Shown here: piece after piece, positions 34,776 through 42,791 of the stretch
Layout of the letters: the number at the start of each line of letters is the position of its first letter
Numbering within the stretch: the stretch's first letter is position 1
From: Geomonas diazotrophica
GTDB lineage: Bacteria > Desulfobacterota > Desulfuromonadia > Geobacterales > Geobacteraceae
Assembly (NCBI RefSeq): GCF_018919385.1
Contig: NZ_JAHLMF010000010.1
Coordinates: 91,683-155,682, forward strand
Direction: 5' to 3'
DNA length: 64,000 nt
The notes under the pieces: generated by a model
Seen by the model: the letters and a program-made list of their open reading frames with translations, nothing else
Told to the model about the DNA's origin: nothing
Databases searched by the model: none
Translations under genes and position numbers: made by a program

Positions 34776-35732
34776 CTACTTCCTGGCGAACTTCGGATCA
34801 AGGCTGCGTGCCAGGTCGTCGTAAGCGACCAGCGCCTTGATCTGGGGGGCGGTCTTCTTGACGGTGGCGTCGAAGAGCTGCAGCTTGCCGTTGAACGCCT
34901 GCGCCTTGTTCTTCAGCGAGGCGGTGCTTTCGGCCAAAAAGCTCTTCTCGGCCTTGTCGTCGCTCTTCAGGAAGGACTTCGCCTTGGTAAGGGCCTCGTC
35001 GCCGGAGCCTACGTAGTGGTTCACGCTCTCCAGGAAGGAGAGCGAGGAGGCGGAGAGCTGGGAGGTGGTGATGAGGCGGTCCTGCACCTCCGACATCCCC
35101 TTCAGCAGGTCCTGGTCGGCGAAACGCACCAGGTCGGAGACGTCCTGGTTGTAGGTGGGCTTGTTCGGGTCGAGCGCGTCGGCGCGGGAGAGGAACTGCT
35201 GCGAGGTCCCCAGGTACCTGTTGATGGAGACCGATGCGGCGCCGAGGGACACCGCGGAGTCGGATACGAACTTGGTGAAGAGCGAGGCCTGTCCCGCGTA
35301 CGGAATCGGGAAGAATTTCACGAAACGCGCGGCGACTGAACTGGCCTGGATGTACTTGGAGTAGCTGGCAACGTGTCCGGACATCCATTTCACGTAGCTT
35401 TCGAAGTCGGCCATGGCCTGGCGCTGGCTGCGCACGTCGGCGGTGATCTCCTTGAGCTTCTTGGAGTTGCGGGCGGCAAGGTCGGCGGAGCTGATGCTGC
35501 AGCTCTCCAGGGCCTTGATTCTCTCCTGCAGGAGCGCGTTCTCCTTGGTGAGAGCGGCGATGGCGGCCGCCTGGTCGGAGGGCGCTGCGGCGACAGGAGC
35601 CGGGATGGGCGGGGCCATGGGCGCTGCCGCGACAGGTGCCGGGATGGCCGGGGCCACGTCGGCGCCATGGGCCAGCGGCGCTGCGACGCAGGCGCCCAGG
35701 AACGTGAGGGCGATAACGGTGCGGATCTGCAC
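34776..35732 (-). CDS. Exported helical protein of unknown function
   Basis: 318 residues. A signal peptide (about 1-23, cleavage after AHG) precedes an Ala/Pro-rich linker with a direct repeat (IPAPVAAAPMAPPIPAPVAAAP). Long alpha-helical and coiled-coil sequence follows, with heptads such as LTKENALLQERIKALES. One cysteine in the mature part follows that coil. No enzyme motif is seen. The GTG at 35732 is well placed after CAGGAG. A terminator at 35879-35906 separates it from the transglutaminase upstream. A periplasmic scaffold or envelope role is only a guess. Confidence 0.78.
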   Translation of the reverse strand: MQIRTVIALTFLGACVAAPLAHGADVAPAIPAPVAAAPMAPPIPAPVAAAPSDQAAAIAALTKENALLQERIKALESCSISSADLAARNSKKLKEITADVRSQRQAMADFESYVKWMSGHVASYSKYIQASSVAARFVKFFPIPYAGQASLFTKFVSDSAVSLGAASVSINRYLGTSQQFLSRADALDPNKPTYNQDVSDLVRFADQDLLKGMSEVQDRLITTSQLSASSLSFLESVNHYVGSGDEALTKAKSFLKSDDKAEKSFLAESTASLKNKAQAFNGKLQLFDATVKKTAPQIKALVAYDDLARSLDPKFARK

Positions 35733-35825
35733 GGGTAAACTCCTGGTTCGTTATTGTGGACCGGGGGGGAAGATACAACAATCGCCCCGGCGAAACAAGG
35801 CAAAAGAGCAGGCATGGCACCCGGT

Positions 35826-35866
35826 ACGTCCTCCCTCTCCCACCGGGAAAGGGGCGTGGTGAGGGC
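35826..35866. repeat. GAGAGGG/GTGAGGG-type intergenic repeat
   Basis: CCCTCTCCCACCGGGAAAGGGG followed by GGTGAGGG. Same general layout as the units near 21848-21898 and 34706-34755. It lies in the gap between the exported helical protein and the transglutaminase gene. Confidence 0.5.
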
Positions 35867-35878
35867 GTTGGCCGGACG

Positions 35879-35906
35879 AAAAAAGGCCGCGCCTTGCGGC
35901 ACGGCC
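35879..35906 (-). terminator. Intrinsic terminator after the transglutaminase gene
   Basis: On the minus strand GGCCGTGCC-GCAA-GGCGCGGCC, a 9-bp stem with one G-U pair and a GCAA loop, followed by six T. It lies 22 bases after the transglutaminase stop. Confidence 0.93.
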
Positions 35907-35928
35907 CGGTCGGGCAGGTCACCCTCCC

Positions 35929-36939
35929 CTACTTTTCCTTGAAGTTGATGCGGTAGCTAAAGCCCTTCGGGTCGTACCAGTCCAGCACCTTCCCCCCCAC
36001 TTCCGCGTAAGGATAGCCGAAGGTGTTGAGCGGAGCGCCGGCCTGCGGCGGGTTAAGCACCAGGTCGCGCCCCGACGCGATCTTGAAGCGGTAAGGATCG
36101 ATGCCGCCCCAGAAGTACTCGCGGTACTCGCGGGTCTTCGCGTCCTTCAGTTCCAGTTTTTCGACCAGCATGGCCTTTCTCACGTCGGCCGGGTCGACCG
36201 GCACCCACCCGGTGCCCGGGAGGAAGAACTCGACCCAGCAGTGCTGCCAGGTGGTGACATCCTCCTGCGCCTTCTTGCCAAGGCGCAGGCCGAACACCTC
36301 GCGCGCCGGTACACCGGCGGCACGCGCCAGCGCGATGTAGACCGAGGAGATGTCCGTGCATTTGCCGCCCGGCTTCTTCAGCAACTCGCAGACGTCCCCC
36401 TTGCCGCAGCCCACCGTGGCCGGGTCGCGGTACATGTTCTCGCAGGCCCAGTCGTAGATCGCCTTCGCCTTGTCGAGAACGGTCGTCTTCCCCTTCACGA
36501 TGCTGTCCGCAAGCTTCTTCACCTCGCCGTCCACCGGCCCCATCGAGGTCGGCTTCAGGTACTCCGCGTAGTCGTCCCGGTTCCAGGCGGGCTCCTTGGC
36601 GGAGAGGTTCTTGATCCGGACCTCTTCGCGCTGCACGGTGAAGCTGTAGACCAGCTTGCGGCTCTTGGCGTCCTTGTCCCACCGGGCGTAGAGCATAGGC
36701 GTGCCGTTGGCCTGGTCGGTGTAAACCGCGGAAGAGGCGAAATCGCCGCTCACCTTGACGTCGGTCACGTTCTGGTACGTGTCGGAGACCGCGTAGGGGA
36801 TCCAGAGCCTGGTCTCTTTGCCCGCCTCCTGCTTGGAAAGATCGACCTCGACGGTGACCTGGCCGCTGCGGCTCTTGGCCCAGGCGGCAGGGGCTAGGCA
36901 AAGGGAAAACGCCAGCATCGTTAACAACAACCTCTTCAT
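35929..36939 (-). CDS. Exported transglutaminase-like protein
   Basis: 336 residues. A signal peptide (about 1-20, cleavage after AWA), an N-terminal beta domain, and a transglutaminase-like cysteine protease fold. The triad is visible as the Cys in GGKCTDISSVYIALARAAGVPAR (near 199), the His in WQHCWVEFFLPG (near 236) and the Asp in WVPVDPADV (near 250). It may act as a periplasmic protease or cross-linking enzyme; substrates are unknown. The ATG at 36939 follows AAGGAGCACGA. It is 44 bases after the rhodanese gene and probably co-transcribed. Confidence 0.88.
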   Translation of the reverse strand: MKRLLLTMLAFSLCLAPAAWAKSRSGQVTVEVDLSKQEAGKETRLWIPYAVSDTYQNVTDVKVSGDFASSAVYTDQANGTPMLYARWDKDAKSRKLVYSFTVQREEVRIKNLSAKEPAWNRDDYAEYLKPTSMGPVDGEVKKLADSIVKGKTTVLDKAKAIYDWACENMYRDPATVGCGKGDVCELLKKPGGKCTDISSVYIALARAAGVPAREVFGLRLGKKAQEDVTTWQHCWVEFFLPGTGWVPVDPADVRKAMLVEKLELKDAKTREYREYFWGGIDPYRFKIASGRDLVLNPPQAGAPLNTFGYPYAEVGGKVLDWYDPKGFSYRINFKEK

Positions 36940-36983
36940 TCGTGCTCCTTTGTTTCTTGAAGTGATGGTATAAGTGACAGCCG

Positions 36984-37751
36984 TTACAACTTGGATTTTA
37001 CGACCGGAAACCCGGCCTCCTTCCACTCGGCCAGGATGGACTGGAAGATGGAGGGATAGGCGAGCTTCATCAGCTTGCGGTAGGCCGAGTAACTGCGTCC
37101 GCCGCTGTTGCAGTAGACGATGATTCCTTTCTCCTTGGGGAGAACGCCCGACTTGGCGGCGAAGGTCTCCGCGGGGATGTTGATCGCCCCCTCGATGTGC
37201 CCTTCGGCGAACTCGAACTCGTCACGCACGTCCACCAGCACGTAGGCGTCCTTTTTCTCCGCCAGGATCTGTTTGAGCTGCGCCGGGGTGAACTTGGTGG
37301 TCTCTATCTTCTTGGCGTACTCGGGGCCGGCCACGATCGGGTAACCCTTCTCTTCCCAAACCGGGAAGCCGTCGGCGTAGACGGTCAGGTTGGTGTATCC
37401 GGCCTCCCTCGCCTTTGCGGCGACCTTCTTGCTCTTGCCGCACTTGACCCCGTTGCAGTAAAAGACGATCAGCGCCCCCTTGTCCCGGGGGAGCAGCGCG
37501 ATGTTCTTGTCGAACTCCTTGTCCGGGATGCTGATCGCGTTAACCAGGTGGGCCACCTGGTACTCGTCGTTGGTGCGGGCATCAACCAGGGTGAACACTC
37601 TTTTCTCCTCCAGCATGTCCCTCAAAACCTCGCTGGAAACGGTTTTGAAGTCGGCATCCGCGGCAAAAACAGGCATCGCGGCGGCCAGGAGCAAGAGGAG
37701 CGTTAACAGGGAAAGGACCGAGCTGCCGATAAAACGGGTGATGCTTTTCAT
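36984..37751 (-). CDS. Exported double-rhodanese sulfurtransferase
   Basis: 255 residues. A signal peptide (about 1-31, cleavage near VFA) is followed by two rhodanese modules. The first has LVDARTNDEY and active-loop Cys in YCNGVKCGKS; the second has LVDVRDEFEFAEGHIEGAINIP and VYCNSGGRS. Both catalytic cysteines are kept. It would transfer or bind sulfane sulfur in the periplasm. The ATG at 37751 follows GGAGGCCACC. It lies 84 bases after the double-cubane-type reductase and just before the transglutaminase. Confidence 0.9.
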   Translation of the reverse strand: MKSITRFIGSSVLSLLTLLLLLAAAMPVFAADADFKTVSSEVLRDMLEEKRVFTLVDARTNDEYQVAHLVNAISIPDKEFDKNIALLPRDKGALIVFYCNGVKCGKSKKVAAKAREAGYTNLTVYADGFPVWEEKGYPIVAGPEYAKKIETTKFTPAQLKQILAEKKDAYVLVDVRDEFEFAEGHIEGAINIPAETFAAKSGVLPKEKGIIVYCNSGGRSYSAYRKLMKLAYPSIFQSILAEWKEAGFPVVKSKL

Positions 37752-37835
37752 GGTGGCCTCCATTTAATTGACATGACATGACAGAATCGACATGGTACCT
37801 GCAGTCGTCGAACAGTTCTCCGCGCGGCAAGCCTC

Positions 37836-39002
37836 TCAAGGGCGCCCTCCCCTCCTGGATCCGATCACCTCCAGGAAGGCCTCGATACGCACCTTCAACT
37901 GCTCCGTGTCGGATTCGGAATAGTCGGTCTCGATCTGCAGGAAGGGGACCTGCACCGTCTCCTGCAGGTGGCGCTTGACCGTGAACGACTCCACGTTGTA
38001 GGTGTGGCACCCCTGCCAGGTAAGGTCGATCACACCGTCCGCCGCGAACTCCTGCACCAGTCTTTCCAAAAGCTGCAGCCGCCCGGTGTTGGGCGACATG
38101 CACGAACAGGGAACCCGCAGGTACTTTTCCGCTATGGAACGGAGCAGGTCATTGCCGGGCATGACCGGATCCACCTTCTTGTAAGCGCCGCAACTCTCGA
38201 AGCAGACCACGCTCCCCCCCAGTTCCTCGACCAGGCGCACGACCTTTTCGGAGCCGATCCCGACCGGCACCCCGGTCAGCAGGATGCGCGGGGTCCGGAG
38301 GTTGAAGGGAGACCCCCCGCGGTCGCTCAGTTCGGCCAGCTCCCGGGTCAGCCGGTCGATCAGCTCGATCGCCTCGCGCTTGTCCACCGTGAAGCCGCGG
38401 TTGTGCAGTACGGTGAGCAGATCCATGCCGGAAATGGGCGCTGGTCTTCTTTTCAGCAGATCCTGCAGGGCTTTGAGAGAGCGGCGTTCTTCGTTGAGAA
38501 GCAGCACCGCCGCGGCCAGTTTCTCAGGGGTGATCTGCACGTCGAACGCCTGCTCCAGGCGCGTGATCAGGCGTTTCAGCTCCAGGACCCAGTATTCGAG
38601 CGCCGCCTCGTCCTGTACCTGGGGCAGTTGCATCAGGTGCAGAGGTTTCATCTGCCCCAGCAGCTCGTACATCTTCTTCTTGCCGTCGCAGGTGGTCTCG
38701 GCGAGGAGCAGATCGGAAAAATGAAAGAAGGGGCAGGTGTCGGTGAGCGCGAAACCGTAGCTGGACTTGATCAGCGGGCAAAGCGAACGCGGCAGCACCT
38801 TCTCGGCGGCGGGGATGGGCGTCGCGCTGGTCCCGCACAGTGAAACAGGGATCGCGCCGGCGGCAACGATCAGCTCCACCGGCGAAAACAGGCAGTAGGT
38901 GCCGACGACCTTCCTGCCGCGGTCCTTGGCGACCTTGAGCGCGATTGCGTTTCTTTCCCTGAGGCCTGCGATCTCGTCGAAGGCTGCACAGACGTCCCTC
39001 AT
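37836..39002 (-). CDS. 2-hydroxyacyl-CoA dehydratase-like (double-cubane type) reductase subunit
   Basis: 388 residues of the HgdB/BcrB/FldB fold. Conserved cysteines stand in LPRSLCPLIKSSYG, TDTCPFFHFSDL, LAETTCDGKKKMYE, CFESCGAYKK, VPCSCMSPN and WQGCHTYNVES. A single such subunit next to one ATPase activator matches the double-cubane cluster protein type (YjiM-like), which carries an 8Fe-9S cluster and performs low-potential reductions, rather than a two-subunit dehydratase. The physiological substrate is unknown. The ATG at 39002 overlaps the stop of the activator gene as ATGA, so the two are coupled. Confidence 0.85.
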   Translation of the reverse strand: MRDVCAAFDEIAGLRERNAIALKVAKDRGRKVVGTYCLFSPVELIVAAGAIPVSLCGTSATPIPAAEKVLPRSLCPLIKSSYGFALTDTCPFFHFSDLLLAETTCDGKKKMYELLGQMKPLHLMQLPQVQDEAALEYWVLELKRLITRLEQAFDVQITPEKLAAAVLLLNEERRSLKALQDLLKRRPAPISGMDLLTVLHNRGFTVDKREAIELIDRLTRELAELSDRGGSPFNLRTPRILLTGVPVGIGSEKVVRLVEELGGSVVCFESCGAYKKVDPVMPGNDLLRSIAEKYLRVPCSCMSPNTGRLQLLERLVQEFAADGVIDLTWQGCHTYNVESFTVKRHLQETVQVPFLQIETDYSESDTEQLKVRIEAFLEVIGSRRGGRP

Positions 39003-39760
39003 GCCTCGAACCCCATGATCGCGGCACCCAGCGCACCGACCATCTGCGGCGCCTGAGGAACACACATGTCGACGCCGAGGGTGGTACCGATGGCACGGCA
39101 GAGCTCACGGTTCAGCGCAACGCCGCCGCTGAAGGTGACCCGGTGCGAGAGTGCGACCTTCCCCGCCAGTCCCTGGATCCTCCCCGCGATGGAGTGGAAG
39201 ATCCCGGCCGCGATGCTCCCCTTGTCCACCCCGCGCGCCAGCAGTCCGATCACCTCGGACTCGGCGAAAACGGCGCACATGCTGGAGATCGGTGCCGGCG
39301 TAGCCCCGACGGCGAGTTCCCCCAGCTGTTCCAGGGAAACGTCGAGCACGCCGGCCATGACCTGCAGAAAACGCCCGGTGCCTGCGGCACACTTGTCGTT
39401 CATGGCGAACTCGGCCACCCGCCCCTGTTCATCGACGCTGATCACCTTGCTGTCCTGGCCGCCGATATCGATCACGCTGCGGGTTTCAGGGTGAAGGAAG
39501 TGGGCTCCGCGGGCGTGGCAGGTGATCTCGGTTACCTTCCTGTCGAATATGGGGAGGGAAACCCGGCCGTAGCCGGTCCCGACGATGCTTCGTACCTCCC
39601 CTTCGGCTATACCGGCACTCTCCAGCGCGCGACGAAGAGCCTCGAGCCCTGCGGCCTTTGGGTCCCAGCCGGTGGGAACGACGACGGCGGCGCGGATCTC
39701 TCCGTCGAAGATGACCGCTTTTGTCCCTGTCGAGCCTATGTCGATTCCTGCTGCTACCAT
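38999..39760 (-). CDS. ATPase activator of the dehydratase/double-cubane reductase (BadF/HgdC family)
   Basis: 253 residues. An actin-fold ATPase that injects an electron into its partner upon ATP hydrolysis. AGIDIGSTGTKAVIFDG near 4-19 and IDIGGQDSKVI near 98 bind ATP. The two cysteines that hold the shared 4Fe-4S cluster at the dimer interface are in NDKCAAGTGRF (near 124) and SSMCAVFAESEV (near 163). The ATG at 39760 has a weak ribosome site; it aligns with the family start. Divergent from a LysR-type regulator, and translationally coupled to the reductase. Confidence 0.92.
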   Translation of the reverse strand: MVAAGIDIGSTGTKAVIFDGEIRAAVVVPTGWDPKAAGLEALRRALESAGIAEGEVRSIVGTGYGRVSLPIFDRKVTEITCHARGAHFLHPETRSVIDIGGQDSKVISVDEQGRVAEFAMNDKCAAGTGRFLQVMAGVLDVSLEQLGELAVGATPAPISSMCAVFAESEVIGLLARGVDKGSIAAGIFHSIAGRIQGLAGKVALSHRVTFSGGVALNRELCRAIGTTLGVDMCVPQAPQMVGALGAAIMGFEA

Positions 39761-39834
39761 CTGATGTCTCTCGCTGAAATAGGGTGTCGGAAAGAGGTGG
39801 GGGATGCGGGAAAAGCAGGTGACATCATTAACTA

Positions 39835-39854
39835 ATTGACCGGCGGGAGTCAAA
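39835..39854. promoter_or_regulatory. Candidate LysR-regulator binding site
   Basis: ATTGAC, eight bases, GTCAAAT. An inverted repeat of 5-6 bp arms with the spacing of LysR-type operators. It is centred between the divergent activator gene and the LysR gene, 56 bases upstream of the latter. Confidence 0.5.
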
Positions 39855-39909
39855 TTGATAAATTCGATGAAACAAATAACCCGGATCGTAATATTTAATA
39901 GGAGGGGGC

Positions 39910-40830
39910 GTGAACCTGAAGCAGCTCGAGGTTTTCATCAAGGTGGCAGAAAGCGGCAGCTTCTCCAAGGGAGCCGAAGCCACCTTCATCACGCAGTCCA
40001 CGGTGAGCCAACATATCTCCGCACTGGAGAGCGAATTCGGCATGAAACTGCTCGATCGGACCGGCAAGGGGGCCCTTCCCACCGAAGGGGGCAAGATCCT
40101 CCTGGAACGGGCCCGCAAGCTGGTGGAGTACGCCAGGGAAATACCCGTCGCGCTGGCGCGTTTCAAGGGGATCGAGGAGGCGGAACTGAACATCGCGGGA
40201 AGCAGCATACCGGGGGAGTACATGATCCCGGCGGCCCTCCCCCTCCTGATCAGCCGTTTTCCGGGTGTGACCATCGTGCTGAGGCAGGGCGACAGCCGGG
40301 ACGTGCTCGGAAAGCTGCTGTCAGAGGAGGTGGAACTGGGCGTGGTTGGCGGTCGTTTCGAGGAAGAGACGCTCGAGTTCGCCCCCTTTGCCGAGGACGA
40401 GCTGGTGCTGATAGCCCCCTTCGGGCACCGCTGGGGCGAAAAGAGCGCGATCGGCAAGGAGGAACTGCTCGGTGAGCCGGTGGTACTGCGGGAAACCGGT
40501 TCCGGTACCGGCAAGGCAGCCGCCCAGGCATTGCGCGAGGCGGGGATCGACCCCGGCACTTTGCGGGTCGCGGCGCACCTCGGGAGCAACGAGGCGGTGA
40601 AGCGGGCAGTGATCGCCGGGATCGGCGTATCCTTCGTCTCGGCGGTGTCGGTGCAGCACGAACTGGAACAGGGAACCCTGATCCAGGTTCCCGTAGCCGG
40701 CGTCTCCATCAAGCGGCAGTTTTACCTGGCCAGCCGCAAAGGGCGCGAGCTGTCGCCGGCAGCGCTCGCTTTCAGGGGCATCATGCTGGAAATGTACCGG
40801 GGCAATGGAGCGTTGCCGGTGGACAGTTGA
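39910..40830 (+). CDS. LysR-family transcriptional regulator
   Basis: 306 residues. An N-terminal winged helix-turn-helix (about 1-60, FSKGAEATFITQSTVSQHISALESEFG) is followed by a periplasmic-binding-like effector domain from about 90 (PLLISRFPGVTIVLRQGDS). It resembles the CysB/CbbR-like branch that senses small ligands. GTG start at 39910 after GGAGGGGGC. It is divergent from the activator/reductase operon and probably regulates it and itself; the inducer is unknown. Confidence 0.92.
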   Translation: MNLKQLEVFIKVAESGSFSKGAEATFITQSTVSQHISALESEFGMKLLDRTGKGALPTEGGKILLERARKLVEYAREIPVALARFKGIEEAELNIAGSSIPGEYMIPAALPLLISRFPGVTIVLRQGDSRDVLGKLLSEEVELGVVGGRFEEETLEFAPFAEDELVLIAPFGHRWGEKSAIGKEELLGEPVVLRETGSGTGKAAAQALREAGIDPGTLRVAAHLGSNEAVKRAVIAGIGVSFVSAVSVQHELEQGTLIQVPVAGVSIKRQFYLASRKGRELSPAALAFRGIMLEMYRGNGALPVDS

Positions 40831-40888
40831 AGTACCGGAGGAACCATCGACCGTCGTGAGCCAGGCATCGAGAGCCAGGCGTCCAAAC

Positions 40889-40913
40889 TGTAGGGGCGAA
40901 TAATCATTCGCCC
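40889..40913 (+). repeat. Palindromic REP-like repeat, copy 3
   Basis: A 25-base copy from 40889 with TAGGGGCGAATAATCATTCG at 40891-40910. It shares its 5' flank and core with the pair in the bioB-bioD gap, about 21 kb away. It lies after the LysR gene. Confidence 0.78.
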
Positions 40914-40987
40914 AGACCGTCAGATCAGACAAAACAAGAGTGCCGTTTCATGTCCGATCGGGAGGAAGCGGTTTCAGTTATCCATCG

Positions 40988-41314
40988 TCAACTGTCCATC
41001 CTCGAACTTCTCTGTCTCTTGCGCTCGGAAGCCGCCTTCTTGTCGGAAAGCCGCTTTTCCTTGGCGCCGCGCGGCACCTTGGTGGCGATCCGCTTTTTCC
41101 TCTTCTGCTCGCGCCTGCGCAACAGCTCGGCCAGACGCTGAAGGGCCGTCTCCCGGTTTTGTGCCTGGGAACGGCTCTCGCTGGCTTGCGCCACGATCCC
41201 GGTCGGGAGGTGCCGGATGCGCACGGCAGAGTCGGTCGTGTTGCGATGCTGCCCCCCCGGTCCCGAAGCGCGGTAAAACTCCACCTTTATTTCTGATTCC
41301 TTGATCTCTGCCAT
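40988..41314 (-). CDS. GGQ-motif release factor-like protein (peptidyl-tRNA hydrolase type)
   Basis: 108 residues. The catalytic domain of class I release factors stands alone here. GGQ is in [20 protein letters not shown] near residues 14-33, followed by a basic C-terminal tail ([14 protein letters not shown] and RQRSSR), as in the ArfB/YaeJ-type rescue factors. It should hydrolyse peptidyl-tRNA on stalled or split ribosomes. The ATG at 41314 follows AAGGAAGAGGAAG. The family also includes RF-H-like proteins, so the exact role is not settled. Confidence 0.88.
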   Translation of the reverse strand: MAEIKESEIKVEFYRASGPGGQHRNTTDSAVRIRHLPTGIVAQASESRSQAQNRETALQRLAELLRRREQKRKKRIATKVPRGAKEKRLSDKKAASERKRQRSSRMDS

Positions 41315-41542
41315 CTTCCTCTTCCTTGTCGTTGCCGAATCGGTGGACTATACCACGTCTGCGGCACACTCCCTAGTCTTCACGTTGGCTTCGCGGCGGA
41401 ATAAGCGGACATTTACCCGTGCGGGTAATGCCTGGCGCGGCGCGCGAGGATCGGGCACCGGATCCCGCTGTTGATGTCATGGCCGATATTTGCTACATTG
41501 ACCACCTTTCCACTACTACACCCGCCACAAGGAGAGTTGCAC

Positions 41543-41734
41543 ATGCCCGTCATCACCATCGACCTCGGTACCATCGAGAACAAAGAGAAAAAGGGCCAAC
41601 TGGTGCAGGCCTTGACCGACGCAGCCAGTTCCGTCACCCAGATCCCCGCGGACAAGTTCATCGTCTTCATCAAGGAAATGGAGCGGGAAAACATCGGCGT
41701 CGGCGGGAAACTGCTGTCGGACATCCTCAAGTAA
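41543..41734 (+). CDS. 4-oxalocrotonate tautomerase-family enzyme
   Basis: 63 residues, the usual length of this family. The catalytic Pro1 follows the start Met (MPVITIDLG), and the rest (KKGQLVQALTDAAS, KFIVFIKEM, NIGVGGKLLSD) fits the beta-alpha-beta fold that forms hexamers. It interconverts enol and keto acids. The ATG at 41543 follows AAGGAGAGTTGCAC and places Pro correctly, so upstream starts are rejected. 16 bases separate it from the flavin reductase-like gene, suggesting an operon. Confidence 0.92.
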   Translation: MPVITIDLGTIENKEKKGQLVQALTDAASSVTQIPADKFIVFIKEMERENIGVGGKLLSDILK

Positions 41735-41750
41735 AGGTCATGGAGGCCAT

Positions 41751-42323
41751 ATGAAAAAGAGTTTGGGGAAAGGGACCCACGCCATGCCGACCCCGGTCTG
41801 GCTGGTAGGCAGTTACGATATGGCGGGCAAGCCGAACCTCGCCACGGTGGCCTGGGGCGGCGTCTGCAGCTCCGACCCGGCAGCGGTCACCATCTCCCTG
41901 CGCAAATCGCGCTACAGCTACGACGCGATCCTAAGGCGCGGCGCCTTCACCGTGAACATCCCGTCGCAGCAGTTCGCCGTCGCGGCCGACTACGCGGGGA
42001 TCGCGTCCGGCAAGAACGAGGACAAGTTCGCCCAGGCGGGACTCACCGCGGTGAAGAGCGATCTGGTGGATGCCCCTTACGTCGCGGAATTCCCGCTCGT
42101 CATCGAGTGCCGCCTGCTGCAAACGGTGGAGATCGGGGTGCACACCCAGTTCATCGGCGAGATCGTTGATGTGAAGGCGGACGAGTCGGTCCTCGACGCC
42201 AACGGCCTCCCCGATCCGGCCAGGGTGCTGCCGCTCATCTACAGCCCGACCAACCGCGTCTACTACGGCCTGGGCGAGCCGGTGGGCAAGGGATTCGACA
42301 TCGGCAAACAGTTGATGAAGTAA
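41751..42323 (+). CDS. Flavin reductase-like/FMN-binding flavoprotein
   Basis: 190 residues. The split-barrel FMN-binding fold of the flavoredoxin/flavin reductase family is recognisable from PTPVWLVGSYD, PNLATVAWGGVCSSDPAAVTISLR, FTVNIPS and HTQFIGEIVDVKADE. Such proteins pass electrons in anaerobes or reduce free flavin. The ATG at 41751 follows ATGGAGGCCAT. It probably shares a transcript with the tautomerase. Confidence 0.9.
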   Translation: MKKSLGKGTHAMPTPVWLVGSYDMAGKPNLATVAWGGVCSSDPAAVTISLRKSRYSYDAILRRGAFTVNIPSQQFAVAADYAGIASGKNEDKFAQAGLTAVKSDLVDAPYVAEFPLVIECRLLQTVEIGVHTQFIGEIVDVKADESVLDANGLPDPARVLPLIYSPTNRVYYGLGEPVGKGFDIGKQLMK

Positions 42324-42424
42324 CTGGATGGTTCCCGTTCCTACGGTATAATCGTTCGCGTCATCACACCTAGGGTGCCGGATCCCCTGCCGACGGCAAG
42401 GCGGCGCCCCCATCGGGGACGCAC

Positions 42425-42655
42425 ATGGACGACGAGACCTTCAAGAACGAGGTGCTGGACCGGCTGCAGCAGATCATAGAGATGCTGACCTCCATTCTCC
42501 CGGAGGCCTGCATCGAGGAAGCCGGGGAAACGCCTGCATCCCTCGCCGCCACTGAAACGGCGCAGGCAAGCAATCCGTACGGTATCGACGAAGAAATGCA
42601 GGACGGCTACCGCTTTGCCAGGGAGAAATGGAACCTCGAACACGGCGGCGCCTGA
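42425..42655 (+). CDS. Small acidic hypothetical protein
   Basis: 76 residues, not recognised. An N-terminal amphipathic helix (FKNEVLDRLQQIIEMLTSIL) is followed by an Ala/Thr-rich linker and the C-terminal segment MQDGYRFAREKWNLEHGG. No signal or membrane span. The ribosome site is weak (GGGGACGCAC). A strong terminator follows at 42680-42730, which supports a transcribed gene. Confidence 0.6.
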   Translation: MDDETFKNEVLDRLQQIIEMLTSILPEACIEEAGETPASLAATETAQASNPYGIDEEMQDGYRFAREKWNLEHGGA

Positions 42656-42679
42656 ACAGGACGCTGCAGCTCACCAACC

Positions 42680-42730
42680 GGCCGGAGCACCCCGCGGACA
42701 TTGCGCGGGTGCACCGGCCTTTCTTTTTTG
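42680..42730 (+). terminator. Intrinsic terminator
   Basis: GGCCGG-A-GCACCC...GGGTGC-A-CCGGCC, a long near-perfect stem, followed by TTTCTTTTTT. It lies about 25 bases after the small acidic protein. Confidence 0.93.
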
Positions 42731-42791
42731 GTCCCTGCCGTAATTGCCCCCGAAGCGCTGCGCGAGAGCCGCGTCTCCCCTTTACCTCGCC

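Noticed and set aside
37836..39760. Complete 2-hydroxyacyl-CoA dehydratase or benzoyl-CoA reductase operon
   Set aside because: Only one HgdB-like subunit and one activator are present; there is no second subunit, CoA transferase or beta-oxidation gene beside them.
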